Assembly (NCBI RefSeq): GCF_023015695.1
Contig: NZ_JALKAS010000001.1
Location: forward strand, 186,001-250,000
Reading direction: 5' to 3'
From: Jannaschia sp. S6380
GTDB taxonomy: Bacteria; Pseudomonadota; Alphaproteobacteria; Rhodobacterales; Rhodobacteraceae
Length of the DNA: 64,000 bases
Shown here: positions 61,182 through 64,000 of the stretch, piece by piece
How positions within the stretch are numbered: position 1 is the first letter of the stretch
Layout: every line of letters begins with the position of its first letter
Position numbers and translations under genes: made by a program
The notes under the pieces: model-generated
What the model was told of the DNA's origin: nothing
Databases searched by the model: none
The model's input: the letters and a program-made list of their open reading frames with translations, nothing else

Positions 61182-62051
61182 ATGAATGTCGTCGCCCTGC
61201 TGGCGGGCGTCGCGCTGATCCTCGCCGCGCTCTGGGACGTGTTCCGGTCGCTCGTGCGCTCGCCGCTCTCCGCCGGGCCGTTCACGAGCTTCGCCGAGTT
61301 CGTGATCTGCCGCGGCCTGCTGCGGCTGTTTCACCTGACGGGCCGCCGCGCAGTCCTCGGTGCGATCGGCCCAATCTCGGTGCCGGCGCGGGCGCTGATT
61401 GTCGTGGCGGCGCTGATCGCGGGCTGGGCGCTGGTGTTCCAGGGCGCCGCGGACTGGGTGCTGGTGTCGAAGACGGACGCGCCGGCGGGGCCCTGGCAGC
61501 GCCTCTACCTGGCCGCCTATTCCGTCGCGACCCTGGGCTTCGGCGCCTACGAACCCGACAGCCCCGCTGGCCGGCTCCTGACGGCGGCCTCGGCGCTGAC
61601 CGGGTTCATCGTGCTGACCTTTTCGGTCGGGGCGGTCTCGACGATCTCGCAGGTGCTGGCGGCGCGCGACGCCGTGATCGCCGCGATGCGCGCCCATGTC
61701 GAGGCGCTCGACGCCGGGGCCGATCCGGCCGAGGCGCTGGAACGCACGCTCGTTCTGGTGGCAGCGCCGTTGTCCTCGGTTGCCTCCGCCGTGCAGACCC
61801 TGCCGGTGCAGCATCGCCTGCACGCGGAGACGGAGGATCGCGCGTTCAGCCGCGCGCTCGACCGGCTCGACCGGGCCCTGCCGGACGCGCCTACCGACCC
61901 GCGCGCCCGGCTCGCGGCGCAGTCCATAGACGAGACGCTGGAGGTGCTGGCGCGGGGCTGGCTGAGGCCGTGGACGGAGGGCGAGGGCCGGCGCGCCCGG
62001 ATCGCGGCGTTCCTTCGCGCCGACCGTCTTGACGGCGCGGCGGGCCGGTGA
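61182..62051 (+). CDS. Two-helix potassium-channel-like membrane protein
   Basis: A 289-residue membrane protein. After an N-terminal helix and a second hydrophobic segment, a pore loop reads SVATLGFGAYEPDSPAG, similar to K+ channel filters (TxGFG), followed by another helix (FIVLTFSVGAVSTISQ). The C-terminal 120 residues are helical and soluble. It is probably an ion-channel-family protein whose selectivity is uncertain because the filter ends GAY rather than GD. The ATG at 61182 is preferred; MAPAER at 61155 is possible. No metal box is seen before it. Confidence 0.72.
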   Translation: MNVVALLAGVALILAALWDVFRSLVRSPLSAGPFTSFAEFVICRGLLRLFHLTGRRAVLGAIGPISVPARALIVVAALIAGWALVFQGAADWVLVSKTDAPAGPWQRLYLAAYSVATLGFGAYEPDSPAGRLLTAASALTGFIVLTFSVGAVSTISQVLAARDAVIAAMRAHVEALDAGADPAEALERTLVLVAAPLSSVASAVQTLPVQHRLHAETEDRAFSRALDRLDRALPDAPTDPRARLAAQSIDETLEVLARGWLRPWTEGEGRRARIAAFLRADRLDGAAGR

Positions 62052-62056
62052 CCTCG

Positions 62057-62356
62057 TCAGGCCAGCTCGGACGCCGTAGCCGGGCGCCTGGCCACGCCGG
62101 GGACGTCGGTGGCGGCCTCGCGCACGGCCGGGGCCTCCGCCTCGTCCGCCTTGCCGTGGCAAGACTTGCCCAGAACCAGGAACATCACGCCGTGCAGCGC
62201 GAGGCAGATCAGCAGCGGCGCGAAGGCGGTCGCCGCGCTCGCGATCCCGGTGATCGTGCCGCCCATCAGGAAGAAGGCGGCGACGGGCGCCAGCATCACC
62301 ACGCAGCACGCCATCATCCCGAGGTTCATCAGGTTCAGGCCGGTCAGTCGTTTCAT
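62057..62356 (-). CDS. Small two-helix membrane protein, Met/Cys-bearing
   Basis: A 99-residue protein with two helices (about residues 13-32 and 40-62). The first starts NLMNLGMMACCVVMLAP, with a Cys pair among methionines, and the second is followed by LGKSCHGKADEAE. I do not recognise the family with certainty. The Cys/Met/His pattern and the CueR-type box at 62391-62421 suggest copper handling; this is inference. Confidence 0.7.
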   Translation of the reverse strand: MKRLTGLNLMNLGMMACCVVMLAPVAAFFLMGGTITGIASAATAFAPLLICLALHGVMFLVLGKSCHGKADEAEAPAVREAATDVPGVARRPATASELA

Positions 62357-62390
62357 CGCTTCGTCCTTCTGGCGGTCGTTGATTCGCGAT

Positions 62391-62421
62391 CTTGCACCAT
62401 GATCCCGCGCGGGAAGGTCAA
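62391..62421 (-). promoter_or_regulatory. CueR-type box before the gene at 62356
   Basis: Minus strand: TTGACC (62421-62416), a 19-nt spacer TTCCCGCGCGGGATCATGG, then TGCAAG. The core TCCCGCGCGGGA is a strong palindrome. Confidence 0.7.
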
Positions 62422-62465
62422 GCAGCTCAGGTCGGCGGAGTCACGCGGCCGTGATCGACGGGGGT

Positions 62466-62496
62466 TTGACCTTCCAGCGCCGGAAGGCTCCAGCGC
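62466..62496 (+). promoter_or_regulatory. CueR-type box, best dyad in the window
   Basis: TTGACC (62466-62471), a 19-nt spacer TTCCAGCGCCGGAAGGCTC, then CAGCGC. Together with the preceding bases it forms CCTTCC-AGCGCC-GGAAGG, perfect 6-bp arms. It faces the secreted His-rich protein and the cytochrome genes at 62587-64000. The -10 is poor. Confidence 0.75.
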
Positions 62497-62586
62497 CGAT
62501 CCGAACGAGCCGCGCAACGCGGCCAGACGAGGCGTCCACCGGGGCAGGGGACAGGACTTGATGCACGCATTCGAGACAATTCGTCG

Positions 62587-62904
62587 ATGACCGTCCTGCG
62601 GCTCCTGGCCGTGCTGGCCCTGGTGCTGGCGGGCTTAGCAGCGGGGGACGTGCAGGCGAGCGGCGCGCATGACGCGCCTGAGGTTTCGACCGACGGGCAC
62701 GGCGCCCATTCCCATGACGCGGCGACGGCGCCCGACTGTGACCCCAAGCCCGACTGCAAGCCCGTTGCCGTCTGGATCACATCGCCGCGGCCCGGAATTG
62801 CGTTGGGCCGGGTGTTGCCGGTGCGGCCCGCCCGACGGGCCACCGGCCCGCTGGCGCCGGTTGGCCACGATCCGCCCGTTCCCATAGACCTGACTCGAGC
62901 ATGA
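62587..62904 (+). CDS. Small secreted His-rich protein of unknown function
   Basis: A 105-residue protein with a signal peptide (residues 1-24, ending VQA) and a His/Asp-rich mature start (GAHDAPEVSTDGHGAHSHDA), then APDCDPKPDC with two cysteines and a basic, Pro-rich tail. No family is recognised. It resembles the protein at 42356-42691 in having a signal, His cluster and Cys, but the sequences do not clearly align. Metal binding is inferred from composition and from the CueR-type box upstream. Confidence 0.6.
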   Translation: MTVLRLLAVLALVLAGLAAGDVQASGAHDAPEVSTDGHGAHSHDAATAPDCDPKPDCKPVAVWITSPRPGIALGRVLPVRPARRATGPLAPVGHDPPVPIDLTRA

Positions 62905-62951
62905 CGCGGCGGGCCGCGCCCGCGAACCGAGATCAGGACAGGACGAACGAC

Positions 62952-63560
62952 ATGAGAACGAAGATTTCCCTTCTGGCGCTTGCCGGAAGCATGGCCGCCG
63001 CGGCGGCCCTCGCCCATACCGGCGCCACCGGCGTCGTGCTGGAGCGCATGCAGGCGATGTCGGAGATGGCCAAGGGCGTGAAGGCCGTCACGCCGATGAT
63101 GCGCGGGACGGCGCCTTACGACGCGGGCGCCGTGCGCGACTTCGCTTCGATGGTCGAGGGCCATTCGGGCGAGACGATGGTCGCGCTGTTCGAGGAGGGC
63201 ACGGGCGGCATGCCGTCCCAGGCCAAGGCCGAGGTCTGGACCGACGCGGAGGGCTTCGCCGCGCTGGCCGAGGAGATGGCGCTGCGCGCCCGGGGCCTCG
63301 CGCTGGCGGCGGAGAACGCGCCCGGCGGCGCGGCCGCGGGCGGCGGCGCCTCGATGATGGGCGGCGGCGGCATGATGGGCGGCACCGGCGGCATGATGGG
63401 CGGCACCGGCGGCATGATGGGCGGCGGGTCGATGATGGGCGGCGCGGGCGGCGCGATGACCCCCGAGGCCATCGGCGCGATGCCGGCCGACCGGGCCTTC
63501 GCCATGGTCAGCCAGACCTGCTCGGCCTGCCACACGCGCTTCCGGGCCGAGGACGACTGA
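62952..63560 (+). CDS. Cytochrome c'-like protein with Met/Gly-rich insert
   Basis: A 202-residue secreted protein. After a signal peptide (to about residue 21) comes a four-helix-bundle-like region (MQAMSEMAKGVKAVTPMM, AVRDFASMVEGHS, FAALAEEMALRARGLALAA) and a C-terminal haem site CSACH (residues 190-194), the cytochrome c' layout. Residues 130-169 form an insert of repeated MMGG and TGG units that interrupts the last helical pair. Methionine clusters of this type bind Cu(I). The ATG at 62952 is chosen for its signal peptide. Confidence 0.85.
   Translation: MRTKISLLALAGSMAAAAALAHTGATGVVLERMQAMSEMAKGVKAVTPMMRGTAPYDAGAVRDFASMVEGHSGETMVALFEEGTGGMPSQAKAEVWTDAEGFAALAEEMALRARGLALAAENAPGGAAAGGGASMMGGGGMMGGTGGMMGGTGGMMGGGSMMGGAGGAMTPEAIGAMPADRAFAMVSQTCSACHTRFRAEDD
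63369..63421 (+). repeat. 21-bp tandem repeats encoding the Met/Gly insert
   Basis: The 21-nt unit GGCATGATGGGCGGCACCGGC occurs twice in full and then in part. It keeps the frame and encodes GMMGGTG. Slippage could change the number of copper-binding methionines. Confidence 0.8.
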
Positions 63561-63561
63561 C

Positions 63562-64000
63562 ATGCGCCGCCTTTTCTGGGGCGTGGCCGCCGCCGGCACC
63601 TTGGCCGGCGGCGCGATCCTCGCCGTCATCGCGTGGCCGGTCGGTGTCGTCCCCCGCCCGATCGAGCTTGCGGGCGATCCCGACCGGGGCGCCTACCTCG
63701 CGCGCGCCGGGGGCTGCATCGCCTGCCATACGGACTTCGAGCGCGGCGGCGCGCCGCTGGCGGGCGGCGTAGCACTGACGACCGATTTCGGCACCATCCG
63801 CTCGCCCAACGTCACGCCGGGGCCCGCCGGCATCGGCGGCTGGAGCGTCGAGGACTTCGCCCGCGCCGTCCGCCAGGGCGTCTCGCCGGAGGGGGAGCCG
63901 TACTATCCGGCCTTCCCCTACCCGTTCTACGCGGGCCTGTCGGATCAGGACATCGCCGACCTCTGGGCGGCGTTCCAGACGGTGCCCCCGTCGGACGCGG
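63562..64000 (+). CDS. Class I cytochrome c (partial, runs off the window)
   Basis: The first 146 residues are visible: a membrane anchor (about residues 7-29), haem site CIACH (Cys52, Cys55, His56), then TTDFGTIRSPNVTPGPAGIGGWSVEDFARAVRQG, typical of diheme/alcohol-dehydrogenase-type cytochrome c subunits. The frame is still open at 64000. It starts one base after the cytochrome c'-like stop, so the two are co-transcribed and perhaps form an electron-transfer pair. Confidence 0.88.
   Translation, partial: MRRLFWGVAAAGTLAGGAILAVIAWPVGVVPRPIELAGDPDRGAYLARAGGCIACHTDFERGGAPLAGGVALTTDFGTIRSPNVTPGPAGIGGWSVEDFARAVRQGVSPEGEPYYPAFPYPFYAGLSDQDIADLWAAFQTVPPSDA

Overview
The window reads as high-GC alphaproteobacterial DNA, most likely from the Rhodobacterales (Roseobacter/Paracoccaceae type). 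The evidence is the order galE / ccmG-ccmD-ccmC-ccmB-ccmA / acnA (the helABCDX-type locus of Rhodobacter), a ParE-type topoisomerase subunit, DUF1223 and H-NOX/diguanylate cyclase genes, and dense ATGA-coupled operons. No tRNA, rRNA, CRISPR array or intact insertion sequence was seen.

Region 1 (1-14755) looks like core chromosome. It holds the tail of an unknown gene, a frameshifted AT-richer membrane gene, parE, a divergent TetR / DUF1772 pair with two matching operators, galE, the ccmABCDG haem-export and cytochrome c maturation genes, acnA with a strong terminator, a frameshifted TM2-domain gene, a DUF1223 thioredoxin-like protein, a HAD phosphatase, and an H-NOX gene translationally coupled to a GGDEF cyclase. 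A 740-bp gene-poor, AT-richer stretch (14756-15497) with inverted repeats separates it from the rest and is the probable left edge of an accessory region.

Region 2 (15498-64000, continuing past the window) is a very large metal-resistance region. It starts with merR / merT-like / merF / merA plus a second flavin disulfide reductase. A zinc/cadmium/lead-type section follows: a CadR/PbrR-like MerR regulator, several CDF exporters, YnfA, a transglutaminase-like protein, ZntA, and a ZIP transporter coupled to lspA and lnt. A redox and copper-delivery operon (SCO, DsbB, DsbA, PCuAC, SCO, M23 peptidase, lipoprotein) lies between them. The copper section from 37.2 kb carries copA, cueR, copZ, a multicopper oxidase with two cytochromes c, DUF411, DUF305, a stand-alone Rieske protein, lgt, ccmFGHI, ScsB/ScsC-like and other Dsb proteins, L,D-transpeptidases, and a Met/Gly-rich cytochrome c'-like protein.

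The main observation is regulatory. Thirteen promoters between 38.7 and 62.5 kb share a CueR-type layout: a TTGACC-like -35, a 19-nt spacer built on TTCC...GGAA, then the -10. A single CueR-type regulator (42825-43226) could control them all. They sit in front of copper exporters, but also in front of lgt, ccmFGHI, a Rieske protein, Dsb proteins and L,D-transpeptidases. I infer that the region is a metal-inducible replacement kit for envelope assembly: lipoprotein maturation, cytochrome c maturation, disulfide formation and peptidoglycan cross-linking. Other MerR-type boxes (CTACAG or CTCTAG dyads, also with 19-nt spacers) sit before the mer, transglutaminase/CDF, SCO/Dsb and zntA units. Two paralogous 44-residue Met-rich membrane peptides, an inverted pair of L,D-transpeptidase/lipoprotein modules and a decayed arsR/metallo-hydrolase pair are further points of interest.
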